From contig NC_030858.1 in assembly GCF_000208745.1 (NCBI RefSeq), positions 948,597 to 1,012,596 on the forward strand: DNA of 64,000 nt. Direction: 5' to 3'. A model generated the notes under the pieces. The model was not told the DNA's origin. It searched no databases and saw only the letters and a program-made list of their open reading frames with translations. Shown piece by piece: positions 1-12,722 of this stretch. Source of the DNA: Theobroma cacao (taxonomy: Eukaryota; Streptophyta; Magnoliopsida; Malvales; Malvaceae). A program made the position numbers and the translations under genes. Every line of letters starts with the position of its first letter. The stretch's first letter is position 1.

Positions 1-3000
1 AGGTTTTTATGAGCTTTGAACCACACACACACACAACTTTAAAATATAAAAGCCAGAACCTAAACGGCACTATTAGCATGTCTTCTCCTTTTCAATGGAA
101 CTTGTCTTCTTGAAAAAAGACAAGACCCTAAAAATAAATTAAACTGTTTGCTTTTTGTGTTAGGTATTTGTACTCTTTTTTCCCCCTTCGATCTGCACAG
201 CATTGCTTTCATCGAAAGTCCACCTCGATGAACTCAAGTTGCGGCCACTAACTCTGACCATATGAACACAAATTGGAAAAGTGAGCCAATCAATGCATAG
301 TTTAGTGTTCCATGACACTGGCAATACTTTGAATTTTATGAGGTTTTCATTGAGCCACAAAGGAATAAATTTTCTCCTCAACGTGCATGAATACAAATTC
401 CAAAGGAAAAGCTCTTACCCCTTTGTTTTTTGTGGCCTAGAAAGCAAAGGATATCTTCCTCTTCCTTTTTATGATATTCCCAAATCTCATTGCTATGATC
501 CTATGTCCAATTATCAGTTTACATGAAGTTATTGACAACTGACTAGTTAAAGGGGAAGCCAATCTGCTAAACTTCTTAGCTACTTGAATTAGACATGGAC
601 TTTGTTTGTCAAGAAATTTGGGCCCAACTCATGAGGATCTGAGTTGACCCTAAGTAGTAATTATTAGATTGGGAATCTATTTGTATATAAATTGGGCCGA
701 GCAAAAGTAGTTTTTTTTTAATTTATAAATATATATTTGATACATTATCGATAATTAAAATGTTATTATTTTAAAATTTGTAAATATATTTATTTTTAAA
801 AAATTTAAATTTAAATTTTTATATATTTATAAATTAATATTTTAAAATTAAATGAGTGGAAAACTGTTATACAGGGACAGTACGTGTCAAATAGAAATTC
901 TGTTTCAGTTTCAATGAATGACCCTTTTGAAAAAGGAACCCCACTTGCTGCTTGTTGTGTCTCTCATGGCTGCCAATGGGCAATAATTTAGCTTCATTGT
1001 TATGTCATATACACAAGCTTTTCTAGCAGCACAAAGCATGATGTTTCCAGCTGAACCATGCATATCCACAACGGTACAAAAATCTTGCACCAAAACCCAG
1101 CATGAAATCAGTTGCAAATTCTCTGTCAAAAGCCTTGTTTTCCACTAAAAAGAAAACACAGCCAGTCATGTTTATATATTCCCTTGTCCTAAAGTGATTT
1201 GGCTTCTCTTGGGTTCAAATCCACTACTTTCTTGACCATAACAGGTCCTGTAATACATGAATTCCCTATACCTTAATCAAAGGGATGAAAATGGAGATGA
1301 CATAACAGGAAGACGGGTCATGGATTTGAGTGAGTCGAAGAAGAAGGAGAAGGATATGTGTCATGTTTGGTCCTCCTTTTGAAGTATAGTTGATGATCAG
1401 CTTAGATATTTGATGTGGAAGTGATGCTTTTTTTTAGGTTTCTCAAATGTAAGACCTAAAAAGCCAGACAGAGAGATCTCAAAAAGAGATCCGGTTCAAA
1501 TTGATTAGACAAGTAATTTGCCTATAAAAATCATGTGGGTTGTTTGTATTACATAAGCCAATTTGAAAGTGAAATGCCCCAAATCCACTCATGCCCCCAT
1601 TTTCTTTTCCCTGTCAAGCCAGACCCCATGTGGGGTTTGAGGACTGGATGATGATTTAGTTGGCCTAAAACGACATTTTGCATTGCTCATAATAATTGTA
1701 TTAAGTAAAAGCTAAAGATTATGCTTATCTCCAGGGGTTAATCTTTGGGATTTGTTCATGTTAAACTAATGATAATACTACATAAGATGGCACTATCACA
1801 CCTTGAGGGCTCCACATCAGCTTCACCATTTCCTTGTCGGCCATTTGTCACTTGGCCCCTACCATTTGCAACACATACGACAAATTAAGCTACATTCTCG
1901 ACATGCAAGATGACCTAGGTGGCGAATTTCTATTTCGACTTGACGTGCCTCACTCGGTGTTGTTCTTTTTTTTTTTTTTTTATAATTTTATGTTACGTGT
2001 TTAGTAAATATTTTACTTTATCATCATTTTTATTGTTAAGCTATTTATTTTTACTGTTAAAATTTGAATTAATGATAAAAAAATTAAATATATAACATAA
2101 AATTATGAAAAAAAATCAAATAAATCCATTTTACACATGTCATTCTTTTGTGGCCTTTTGACATTTTATGGTTTAAAAAAAAAAAGGATGTTTCTTCTAT
2201 ATACCATATGTATATAAAAGTGGTGGTGGCTTTTGATGTGGTAATTAGAAATAATTTCACCCATGCAAAATGCAAAATGTAATACAAAGTTCCCAAATTG
2301 CTACTACTAAAATTGGAAGGCGATGTTAACGTGTATGCTATATCTTGAATTGGACTTTCCTCTGTGAGAAATTATTAACCACTTGTACTCTTAAGGAGTT
2401 GATTATGAGACCCTCTTTCACCCTCTGTTAGATAGTAAATTAACTTAGTTTGATAACTTTTTATTCAACAGCAGCACTTAGAAACTCGATTGGTTCTTCC
2501 GTTACTATATATCTTGCATAATTTCTCATGTCAACTCTTCTAAATCATCATACATACATTGATACATATATTAACACTAGTCATTATGCAAACTTAGTGG
2601 CAGCTGCAAACAATCACAGATTAAACAGCAATCATACAGAACTTAGTATTTGGGGGGGAAAATGAACTGAAAACACGCAAGAGTAAATCATATCCACCCA
2701 GATAATCTAAGTTGATGATGTCAGGAGGATGGTGATCCCCAGCCAAGGCCCCAATCAGCTTTCCATCAAATCACGAGCAACATTTTCCATACGTAGGCAC
2801 TTGCCGTTTGCGCGTTTAGTTTACGATGATAATAGAGATGTAGTAGTGAGGGAAATTGGAGTGGGGGCAAAAGATCCAAGAGATCAGAAAAAGTTAAAGC
2901 CCCACCAAAGGTGTAGAGGGTGCACGCTCAAAGTAACTGGCATGGGGACATGGGTGCCCCCTGCTTGATGGAGTTGGAAGTACTTGTGGGAGAGAGTTTG

Positions 3001-3417
3001 TGTCGTCTACAATACAGGAGGTCAGATTGTCTCCACCCCCATGATTGGGGCACTTTTGGCACTCTCAAAGCATAATATTAGCACAAAAATAAAAAGAACT
3101 GCAGCATGACCCTGGTTGTGTTGCGGGGAAAGATCAGCACCACTTCTTTTTTTTTTTTTTTTTCACATTTGGTACCTGAAATATGTGTAACCCTGGGAGA
3201 GCTGTAGCAGTCAAAGAAGGAATAATGTAGCTAATGAGATATAAGAAGGAAGGAACTAGATTGTTATGTAATGGATAGAAACAAAAGTACATATGGTGGA
3301 GTTCCAATTAAAGCTTGTGTGTGAGAGAAAGAAACCTACCAATCTTTCTTTTCTTTTCTTTTTTTTTTATAAAGGGAAAGTACTGTAGGGTATGTAGTGC
3401 AATCCTTATTCATTCCA
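1..3417. other. AT-rich intergenic DNA upstream of the zinc-finger gene
   Basis: No supportable gene is seen on either strand. The stretch opens with a short CA repeat (22-35), holds AT-only low-complexity sequence around 710-850 and 1970-2110, and T runs near 1966-1982 and 3146-3163. Open frames here are short, lack family resemblance and lack splice-consistent extensions. The last kilobase (about 2700-3417) is less AT-biased and probably carries regulatory DNA of the downstream zinc-finger gene, but no specific operator can be named. Confidence 0.6.
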
Positions 3418-3423
3418 TATATA
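3418..3423 (+). promoter_or_regulatory. Probable TATA box of the C2H2 zinc-finger gene
   Basis: TATATA lies about 130 bases before the start codon at 3550, in a CCATATATAGC context. Plant transcription usually starts about 25-35 bases after the TATA box, which would give a 5' leader of roughly 100 bases. No ATG other than the gene's own was relied upon. The assignment is by position only. Confidence 0.45.
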
Positions 3424-3549
3424 GCATAATATAGCACACAAAAGCATTTGGTTATTCCCCCTTCAACAAAAAGGGATTTTTATTCTTTTATGCTATCAGC
3501 AAAACAAGTTTGAGACTCAAAAAGGAAGAAAAATTCTCTCCTTTTCCTT

Positions 3550-4356
3550 ATGGGATCTCTGAGGAAAGAGCCTAGTCCCTCTGAGAGTTCGTGCATCATT
3601 TCTGCACCAGATGAAGTCAAAGATCGAGATCAACAAGAGGCGAGGCCGAGTAATCTCCAACTAGATCTAAAGCTAACTACCACGAGTGATTGTGGTGATC
3701 ACAGGTTCAATCAAGAACTCAATCTTATCGATTCCTTGAAGACAGCAGGTTCATCTGACAGCAGTACCGCACCAGAAACTCCCCAACCTACAGATGCTGA
3801 GCAGCGGGTTTTCTCGTGCAACTATTGCCAAAGAAAATTCTACAGTTCACAGGCTCTTGGAGGACACCAAAATGCCCACAAGAGGGAGAGGACTCTGGCA
3901 AAAAGAGGACAAAGGATGGGAGCTCATATAGCAGCCTCAGCCACAGCTTTTGGACATCCTTATTTTCACCACAATCATTATTCTAGCTTGGCTTCTCTTC
4001 CACTACACGGTGCGTATAATAGATCTTTGGGAATTCAGGTGCATTCAATGATCCATAAACCTTCTCATATCTCTTCATCAACTGGCTTTGGAAGTGTGTA
4101 TGGGCACCATAGTTGGTCCAGGCCTCCCATAGACCAACAACCAGCAATAGGGAAGTTATTAACGGAGAATCCCCATGTAATCCCAACAGGACCGACCTCT
4201 CGAGCAAGTGTGGGTAGGTTCAACATAACGAGGTCGATGATGGGTTCTCCAGCTGATGATGAGGTGATTGGTAATTGTTGGTGGTCAGGTGGTGGTAGTC
4301 TGAAGACTAAGCAGGAAGATCAGATGCAGAAGGTTGACCTATCCCTCAAGCTCTAA
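3550..4356 (+). CDS. Single C2H2 zinc-finger EAR-type transcriptional repressor (ZFP1/ZFP4-like)
   Basis: A 268-residue intronless protein. Its one zinc finger has Cys90, Cys93, His106 and His110 and the plant-specific QALGGH helix motif at 101-106, followed by a basic stretch [10 protein letters not shown]. An EAR-like leucine repeat (LQLDLKL, 36-42) precedes the finger, and a second EAR motif, DLSLKL, forms the extreme C-terminus. By family knowledge, QALGGH proteins of this size (Arabidopsis ZFP1, ZFP3, ZFP4, ZFP7 group, also KNUCKLES and JAGGED relatives) are nuclear DNA-binding repressors that recruit TOPLESS through EAR motifs; ZFP3-group members affect ABA and light responses. The linker is rich in His, Ser and Tyr. 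The start is the first ATG after a plausible TATA box. Which ZFP it is orthologous to cannot be settled by eye; the neighbouring MAM33-type gene favours ZFP1. Confidence 0.93.
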   Translation: MGSLRKEPSPSESSCIISAPDEVKDRDQQEARPSNLQLDLKLTTTSDCGDHRFNQELNLIDSLKTAGSSDSSTAPETPQPTDAEQRVFSCNYCQRKFYSSQALGGHQNAHKRERTLAKRGQRMGAHIAASATAFGHPYFHHNHYSSLASLPLHGAYNRSLGIQVHSMIHKPSHISSSTGFGSVYGHHSWSRPPIDQQPAIGKLLTENPHVIPTGPTSRASVGRFNITRSMMGSPADDEVIGNCWWSGGGSLKTKQEDQMQKVDLSLKL

Positions 4357-7300
4357 TTGATTATATCATTTCTAAGAACGTATATTTTTTTGCTCTGATT
4401 AAGATTTTGTTTACCCTTAATTTCTTTGGAAGTAATTTTTATGTATATTTGATCATAGAGAGAAGTTTTGGACTTTGTTTCTTCAATGGTACTTGGAACT
4501 GTTTATCTGTTTCTCCCATTCTCCTTTTTTCTTCTTTGCTCAACATGTCTCAAATACTTGGAAACTTGGAAGTTTGTATTGGTTTTTTGGGAGGGAATTT
4601 TCCCAATCAAGGTAAGAGGTAGAGCAAGAAATTTTCAGGGTTTTCCTCATTCAAGCAACAAAAGCTTTTGAGTCCCAGGCCAGTCTTCAAATTGACAGAT
4701 TAACTACAAGAATTTACTTCATGAAGCCTTGTTGGATTCCCATAATCCAATAGATTCACTTTCTAGTAAGTATCTACCAATAACATGATATCTTGCAATA
4801 ATGACATTTGAGAATTTAGAAGATCCCATATTGTTCATGTTCAATTACATACTTTTCTATTAAAAAAAACTTTATGTATTTGTCAACTCAATATCATACT
4901 TGTCCAAGAGCCAAAAAAAAAGCTGAATAACATCTTGAACTCAATTTAATCTGTTTTGTGCATATATATTGTGTCAATTGCAGGTTTAGATCTTCTGATT
5001 AGTTGATTTCAGCAACAGTGGGTATGATTTTGTTCTTTGTGAAGGAGTGTGTACTGTGTCACTTTCACCAACTGATCCTCCAATCTAAGAAAGATTTGGT
5101 TTTTTGATAATAAAATGCTAAAAATGGGTCTAGCTTCATAGCTTGCATCACCACATAACTTTTACTTTCTTTTTTTCTGGAATATTTATATTTTATTCAT
5201 CCACCTTGCTTTGTTGGTTTGAAGCAAGATGACCTGATGGCTCAGTTTTAACTATTCATCGACATTTAACCTTCAGACCTTGGCTTGCTTGGGTTAGAAA
5301 TCTTAGACATCAAATTGGGCTCAAGTTTTGAACTTTTTTCCCAAACCTTGGGTGACCAGCATTGTGGGAACTGGGCTTAAATCTAGACTAAGGGTGAGAA
5401 TCAACAGTTCTGAGCAAATCAGACAAACCTCCAACGAAATTATTGGCCCATTGTAGAACTTGGGTTGTTCCTGGTATGTCCATCACAACTTTCCCAACAT
5501 TACCAAAACAGAGTTATGCATATATACAAGAAAAAAATAACCTTATTCTTGTCTTGCTTTCTTTCTCAAGGACCCCAAATCCATCTTCACAAATTTTCTG
5601 ATCAAGTAAGTGTTCCTGTCAATGATTAGAATCCTTTCTGGACAATAACTCTCCATTTCTGAAGAGGAAAGAGAAAGAAAAAGAAAGGAAAACCCCTTTG
5701 TGGACAACACTTCAGTTGTTTCCTATATGATGTTTACCCTTGCCATCCCCAAAATGGAGAGTGGATTAGAGCAAGAAGATAATGACAACAACCATAAAAG
5801 AAATAAACCCCCATGTCTAACGCCCTTAACCCGTTGCTTGTTCGCTACCTAGTAGATGCCTTATCACCAAGCTATAAAAAGTTCTGAAAAAGAATTTGTA
5901 TAGATCATTAATTCATTTGCGTTACCTTTAGAAGCACAACATTAACATTATAAATGCAGAAATGAAACAAGGCAGCATTACTTTAAAAAGAATGAAATTC
6001 ATCAACTAAAGCAAAATCGAAAGCACATGTCACAAAGCCAAGTCAGTATCAATTGCACAACACTTTGAGAATTCATGAACAAATTTTGGAAGTTTGTCAA
6101 ATATAGAGCATAATTCCCATGACAAAATGAACCATAAATGCATATAAAACATACCAGAATGCTATTATTATACAATCCTTTCCCCAAAGTATATTAGACA
6201 TGGAAACTACATTCCAGCTTATCCTATTTCGTCCGTTAATAACAGTAAAAAAGCACTGGAATTTGAGCTGCCATACTCAAATATCATCTTCATATATCTC
6301 ACTTACCCGTGATACAAAAATGTCAGATGCAAGTGCGGTGTACAGTGTACTATATAAGCTCAACTTTTGCATAGCTTATTATTCTTGTTTTTTAGGTCCA
6401 TAACTCTAGCTCAAACTTGCTTCAAAAGGAAAAGGAAAATGGGTAATATTGCCAAACAGCAAGGCTACTATTTCAGTCAAATGAAAGCAATGCCAGCAAA
6501 AATACAGCCCCTAAAAGCAAATTAGACAGCTGTTATAACTTAACACACTGAAAAAATTATTGAAGAAATAAAAAAAGGAAACACAAGAAACCAAAAATGC
6601 TGAATCATCAGTAGAGAAGTATATGGGGCACGTTACAGGCAGGAAACAAAAGGTGTGACTGACAACTACCCTAGTGCCATCCACTAAACTAGACAAATAA
6701 CTAATTGCAACCCAAGTCCAATGTGTATGTGAATCCAAATTTCAGCTAAAGCTCTATCTTCAGTCACAAGAGAAATATAATAGTTGGGATAGTGGAGCTA
6801 TGTAAAGATACATTATCAACTATTCAGCTAAAGATTCAAATCCTATTCAGACTACTCAGGGCTGACCAAGAGACAAGCTCTACAAATCATGCAGGAATCA
6901 TTCAGAAACAAGTGGAGCGAAATCTAGTTACTTCATGCAACATATATAGCAGAAAAGGTTCAATATAGTAATATGGTAAGTCAGTAACAATGAGTTGAAG
7001 CAAAAACTTCCCAAGAAAATCAATACAAGCTTGTTGAGAGCTACAAATAATTGCTTTCTCTCAAGACAATAAATGCCAGAACCTTGTTGAGAGCTGCTAA
7101 AATGAACAAATTTCAAGACATAATAGCTCACTTATGTTGTATAAATCAGAAGAATGCATGGAGCATACCTGGCAGAATCACCACTGTAATTTCTTAAGAT
7201 TTTAAAGTGAGGAGTTTCCAATTAAGAAAAGCAAAGAAGAATGAGCAATTGATTTTGTCTTAAAGCAACACATCACTTAATAGAACTACAGTATACTACA

Positions 7301-8098
7301 TTGAGCATTGTAAGCTGTGCAACACCAAGATAGAGTCAATGGAGGTAGCAATACTTTAGTTAATGGTACTAAGATAGGCTGAGGCTACCAAACCATATGC
7401 TTGCATCCATCATATAGAGATTTCAACTATTAATGTCTAAGCTTCCTGCTAGCAGGGAAGGATGGAGCAATAGATCGATAGGAAAGGTCAAGATGCAAAT
7501 GTCCATGCAGAAATTGAGGCTATTGGAGCATATCTTTCTTTTCCTTCTTTTTTTTTTTCCCAGAGGAAAAGGTTTTATATACTTGAGTTAGTTTTATTCT
7601 AAAGTTGATGTCTTTTCAGTAATTCCTTCCAATATAATGCTTTGATAGGCATACAACATAGAAGTGATAATAGCAGATACCATAAGTTACTTAAGGAATA
7701 TTATGAGACAACATCATTATAGTTAAATGGCAAGGCTTGCTACAGCACCGCACATACAGGTTGTTGACCACTTTCAGACCCTAAAATTTGGTTAAAACAT
7801 ATCAAAACTCTAAAATGAGAGTCTTAAAATACATAGAATCCTCAGAAACTTCTCATTACTAGCACCACTACAGATTTTTCACGAAGAGAATACTTACCTT
7901 CACGAATTCATCAGCTAAGTTAGAGCAAGACAACAAAACTGATAGCAGTCAAATGCCACAATATGGTCGATCAATTCGGATTTTATGTTCCACATTAGAT
8001 GGCCACAAAGCAAAGAGGAATCTAAACCAAAAATATCATGAACCTAGTATTGAAAATTTCTAATTAGCGAGATCAAAAATTTAAAAACAAAACTCATT
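4357..8098. other. Intergenic DNA between zinc-finger and MAM33-type genes
   Basis: About 3.7 kb with no recognisable coding region. The first few hundred bases should hold the 3' UTR of the zinc-finger gene. On the minus strand the last part probably contains the 3' UTR of the MAM33-type gene. A strong donor-like CGTGAAG/GTAAGTATTC reads down from about 7904 and an acceptor/donor pair lies at about 7169-7184, so 3'-UTR introns are possible. A diverged repeat of CTTGTTGAGAGCT is at 7030-7042 and 7083-7095. Confidence 0.55.
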
Positions 8099-9011
8099 CT
8101 ATTTCTCCACAATGGATTTGACATTTCCCAACCATTGGATAAGTTCAATCCTATCCTTGTTCATCATATACTCATGCAGGAAAACACAAAGTTCATTATT
8201 TACCCCCCTCGCTTCTAAGTAATCATAAAGCATCTTTTTAAGTTTCCCATCCATTTTCCTGAAACAACAAGAAAAACATAAAATAAAACTCATAATCAAG
8301 TTTGCCAATCAACCCTGAAAATTGCATTAAACAACAACTCGTATGCTGTGCCTCATAACATACCTGAAATCAGGTCCCATGTAAGGGTTAGTCACAATCC
8401 TATCGCGATTTAGCAAGTAAACTCTCTGAATCTCTAACCGGCCAGGCCAAGCTGAGCACAAAAATTCCAATTCAGGACAACCTTGACCCTTGGAAATATC
8501 AACAAGCAAGCTAATGTGAAGGAGCACATCTTCCCCGGAGCTATCTTCCCCAGGTTTAGGAACAAACACACACCCGTCAAACATAGTTACTTCAATTTTA
8601 ATTTCCTCATTGTCTCCATGTTTTCCCCTCATTGTCACCCACTTCTCTCCCGGTCGGTCTTCGACCATAAATGAATTGAAACTCGTAGCAGGCTACACAA
8701 ATAATGAAAGAAAAAAAATAAACTTTGGGAATAAAAAACTTTTGAGAAAAAAATATTTAAGCCCAAATTCTTCTTTCTATTGATTCTGTTAGCACCTGAT
8801 GGGGCGGGGCGTAGTCGTGCTGGTACTCGATCTCGTTGCTTAGGATTCTGAGGATGTTCGCTTTGAAAGGCGATTTGTGGACTGTGCCGGTCGCGTATGG
8901 TTCGTATTGGAGAAGTGAAGATGCCGTTGCGATTCGTGATCCGCTGCCATTAGTCAGGGGTATTGAGGCAGAGAGAATTGTTCTTCGAGCTGTTCGAATG
9001 AAGCCAGCCAT
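8099..9011 (-). CDS. Mitochondrial glycoprotein family protein (MAM33/p32-like), 3 exons
   Basis: Exons on the minus strand are 9011-8796, 8692-8364 and 8258-8099, all with GT-AG borders and continuous phase, giving 234 residues. The N-terminus (MAGFIRTARRTIL) is rich in Arg, Ser and Ala with no early acidic residue, which fits a mitochondrial presequence. The middle exon has the family pattern of alternating strands (VTMFDGCVFVPK, then LLHISLLVDISKGQG, then LEFLCSAWPGRLEIQRVYL) and the last exon has the terminal helices (KKMLYDYLEARGVN, ELIQWLGNVKSIVEK). Family members are trimeric acidic matrix proteins of the p32/gC1qBP/MAM33 superfamily, linked to mitochondrial ribosome and respiratory function; the exact plant role is poorly known. 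It runs convergently with the upstream zinc-finger gene. Nothing looks broken. Confidence 0.9.
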
Positions 9012-9135
9012 TTTTGCTTTTTCCCCTGCTGCTTACTTCAATTTTCGTCCTTCAGAAATTGCACCAAAGAAGAGAAAAAAAAACAGAATAGGCGGGGTTT
9101 TCCTGTTCACTTTTTATTATTATCATTATCTAAAG

Positions 9136-9796
9136 TATAATGAATCCTACCTACATATCTTCCCTATACTTGACATCTGTCCTTGGTATTTCAACATATT
9201 TGGAGGGCGTTTTTGACTTCCTCACCTAGCTTCTTCCGTCCATGTTGTTAAAAAAGAGTTGAAACGGGAGAGGAGGAGAGCTTGGATCAACCAGAATTTT
9301 TTTCTTGGTATTTATTTGTCACACTTGGATTTGTCATTTTTTAATTCTAAGGAACATTGTTGAGTTTTCACTCCCATTTCGTTTTTTTTTCTTTTTCTCT
9401 TTTTGTTCTTTTGCCTTCCACAACTGTCGCTTATGGCATTTTTGTTCTCTTTCCCACTTCATGATTCTAAGCTACATAAGCTCTTTACCCTCAACACCTG
9501 TATTTGGAATTTCATGTGATATAATGAATCCTACCTACATATCTTCCCTATACTTGACATCTGTCCTTGGTATTTCAACATATTTGGAGGGCGTTTTTGA
9601 CTTCCTCACCTAGCTTCTTCCGTCCATGTTGTTAAAAAAGAGTTGAAACGGGAGAGGAGGAGAGCTTGGATCAACCAGAATTTTTTTCTTGGTATTTATT
9701 TGTCACACTTGGATTTGTCATTTTTTAATTCTAAGGAACATTGTTGAGTTTTCACTCCCATTTCGTTTTTTTTTCTTTTTCTTTTTTGTTTCTTTT
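9136..9796. repeat. 277-bp direct duplication, 384-bp offset
   Basis: The segment 9136-9412 reappears at 9520-9796 almost unchanged, separated by about 107 unique bases. Copies begin at TATAATGAATCCTACC and run through a T/C-rich tract. The only clear differences are in that tract. The second copy ends exactly at the single N at 9797. It encodes nothing recognisable. It may be a very recent tandem duplication or an artefact of joining two contigs. Confidence 0.9.
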
Positions 9797-9797
9797 N
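9797..9797. other. Single-N assembly join
   Basis: A lone N separates the duplicated host flank from Helitron helicase sequence whose reading frame is open right up to the N. This position is a discontinuity in sequence identity as well as an unknown base, so it probably marks a join of uncertain length. Confidence 0.7.
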
Positions 9798-9973
9798 ACA
9801 TAGTTGGCCTATTTTTGCCTAAGCCAGTTTTCACTCATGGCCAGTTATATGTTGCTCTTTCAAGAGCAACAAGTAGAGAAGGATTAAAAATATTAATCCA
9901 ATCTGAAAATGATTCTAATATAGGAACTACTAAAAATATTGTTTATAAAGAAATTCTACATGCTTTACATTAG
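9798..9973 (+). pseudogene. C-terminal fragment of Helitron Pif1-like helicase
   Basis: The last 58 or so residues of a Rep/Hel protein are readable without interruption. They contain the strongly conserved LPKPVFTHGQLYVALSRATS segment, which is helicase motif VI of the Pif1/RecD-like superfamily 1B; QLYVALSRATS binds the nucleotide phosphate. It ends in a normal stop (TAG, 9971-9973). Full-length plant Helitron proteins are well over a thousand residues, so nearly all of the protein, including the HUH nuclease and Walker motifs, is missing upstream of the N. Whether this is a genomic truncation or an assembly gap cannot be told from the window. Confidence 0.88.
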
Positions 9974-10308
9974 ACATATTCCATTCTTTCTTGATATTAT
10001 TATATTTTGCGGTATCCTATTCTATCCTATTTATAATATAAATGTTTCTATTGATTAACTTGATGCATATTATGAATTATTGTATCATACAAGATTTTTG
10101 TGAATTATAGTAGATATTAATTGAATCTTCTTCCATTACTATTCCCAACATCTAACACTAGATGTTTTTCTTCATTTTACAAAATTTTTGCTATTATATG
10201 GTAATACTTTTGTTTATATTTATTTTCCATCAATATATCTAAAATCATGATAATTTTTTTACTGCCAAAATTATCTAAACTTATTATTCCATGCTTTCAC
10301 AGGAAATC

Positions 10309-12722
10309 ATGTCATATCAACCTCTGTCTGAATTACAAATTGGAAAAGAAGGAGGTACAATTCAAATTTGTGTTGCACGCATTTGGCACAGCATCAACTA
10401 CAAACAGGCAAATGACATTATCAGCCTTGATTTCCTTGCCACCGATGATAAGGTTCGTTAACTTTTGATAAGGTTGTGATCTTAAAATAGTAATGCTCCA
10501 AATCTTATCAAACAATTAATAATCTTCTTTGCATCCAGGGCAATGCAATTCAAGCTATCATCCATAAAATACATATGAAAGAATTTGAATCCATCCTAAA
10601 AGAAGGACATGTTTACTGCATCTCTGATTTCAAGGTGTCTAAACCAAAAAAAAGCTACAATGTAATTTCAGCTCCTTCTGCGATCACAATCACTTCAAAA
10701 ACGAAGATTGTCAAGGCATCATCATCTGCTTTATCATTTCAACGCCACTACTTTCAGTTTTTCGAATTTGAACATCTGCCACATAGATATAAGATCAACG
10801 AAACTCTCACCGGTATGTTTAAATCATTATTCTTCAGAATGCAACATTTTTTTTATTGCACCATACCTTGTAAATATAAGCATACTGTATAACTGTTTGT
10901 TTTAATTAGTTCATTATCACATTTTCCTCTTAGTAATTCTATATATAATGTCAATAATTCATTTATTGTTAAATGTAGATATCATCGGTCTGATCATTTC
11001 AATGAGCAAAGTTATTGCCATATATGTCAGCAACAAATCAACTAAAGTTCCTAAACGGAACTTGCAATTGCAGAACATCAAGTTTGCTACATCGAACTAT
11101 ACTTTCTTAACAAATATTACGTTTCTATAAATGATTAATATAAGTTGACTATTATATTCCTTTTGTTTCTATCTAGAGGCACAATAATTAACGCAACCCT
11201 CTGGGGAGATCTTGCATATTGTGTTGATGATGATATTATAGGACTAAAAAGCAAACCAATCATTATTTTGGCTGCTATGACAGTTGGAGAATACCAAGGT
11301 AAATGAATTAAATCTTCAACCATTATGCTATCTTCAATCATTATAATGTTTGACATGAACATACTCATAATTTAATCCATTCTATACATAAATTTTTAGG
11401 ACAACCATCTGTTGCTTCATGCTCTGCATCCAAAATTTATGTTGACTTAAATATTCCAATTGTGGCAGACATGAAAGCTAGGTAAACATTGAATAAAAAT
11501 TATGATCTATCATACTTTTTTTTTTTCATTTTGTTATTGTTTCTTTAACCACCATGCATTAGTATTGAATTTATTATTTATTGCTTTCATGTTCAATTCA
11601 CACTCAAATTCGATGAAAAAAATGCACCAGTATTACTGCTTGATGTCCGCCAACGACCACAAATACCACCTGATCAACAAGAAAATCATAATCGTGTGAC
11701 GATTAAGCAATTGCTGCAAATTGATCACTCCAAAACACAAGTAAGAATATCTTCCAATAATTAATTATGAAAACAAAAATCATATTCATTCTATTTGTCA
11801 TCATCACTTATTTTTTTTTTTGAACATCTCATTACAGATAGAGACATACACTTGCATTGCAAAAATCAAAGAATTTGATTGCACAGAAGGATGGTATTAC
11901 ATCGGTTGCAAAATATGCATGAAAACATGCAACAAATAAGTGATACTTTTTGGTGTCCAGATGCAAAACATGGAGAACAACTGCCTCATTTATGGTACAT
12001 TTATCATCATAAATCATAATAGTCATTCACAGAACTTGATTTTTCATCACTCCTATCATTCTTTAACAAAATCATCTTTTCTTTCTTCCAAATTAGCTAC
12101 AAATTAATCATCACTGTTGAAGACAATACTGGAAACGCAACATTTGTGGTATTTGGTGATGATGGTGAAAAAGTCGTTGGTGCATCAATTCCTAAACTTG
12201 CATTACTAAACCACTTAGACAAATATATCCTTCCTGAACCAATCACCAAACTCATTGATCAAGAAAAGCTATTTAGCATAAGCTTGGTCACAAAATCATT
12301 GAACACTGGAAATCTTACCTTCAGAATCAATAGTTGCAAAGCTGTTAATGAAGCCCATAAACCAACAATGATGCTTGGACAATCATCTACCTGTGAATCT
12401 ACTTTACATTTGAATAAAAAAAAGAGCAACCTTGAAGTCCAAGAATGCCCTCCTTCCTCACCAAAAAACCAAATACAGCAAGACCTTTTTCCTGAAGAAT
12501 CTCCAATCAAAAAAGTCAAATTGAGGTAATAAACAACTACTTTACATTTTCATATATTATTTTAGATTTCTGTATTTAATAATATACATCTAACATGTCT
12601 TCTCAGTGACAATATTGCTGTTATGATTATATTTTCCTTCATATTAAATATTATCTTAAACTAACCATCTCTTATTTAATATTTGTTACAGTGCTGAACA
12701 GAAACAAGATAAACATGGCTGA
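10309..12722 (+). pseudogene. Helitron RPA70-like single-strand DNA-binding protein gene, frameshifted
   Basis: Phase-consistent exons can be laid at 10309-10452, 10539-10812, 10979-11081, 11177-11298, 11400-11481, 11563-11740, 11838-11994, 12097-12525 and 12692-12722. They encode an OB-fold protein resembling replication protein A subunit 1: N-terminal MSYQPLSELQIGKEGGTIQI, a second OB-fold with GTIINATLWGDLA, and a C-terminal domain with YKLIITVEDNTGNATFVVFG. RPA-like proteins of plant Helitrons are presumed to bind the single-stranded transposition intermediate. Exon 7 hits a stop at 11937-11939; the family pattern resumes one frame over (ISDTFWCPDAKHGEQ), so about one base has been lost. 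The zinc ribbon also reads CPDA where a second Cys is normal. The copy therefore looks non-functional. Exon borders are my predictions and the 11561-11562 acceptor is the least certain. Confidence 0.82.

Noticed and set aside
1211..1222. GGGTTCAAATCC resembling a tRNA TPsiC box
   Set aside because: No A box, anticodon arm or acceptor stem can be folded around it.
9305..9796. Pair of identical Phe-rich frames
   Set aside because: They arise from the duplicated T/C-rich segment; the two copies end differently and have no protein features.
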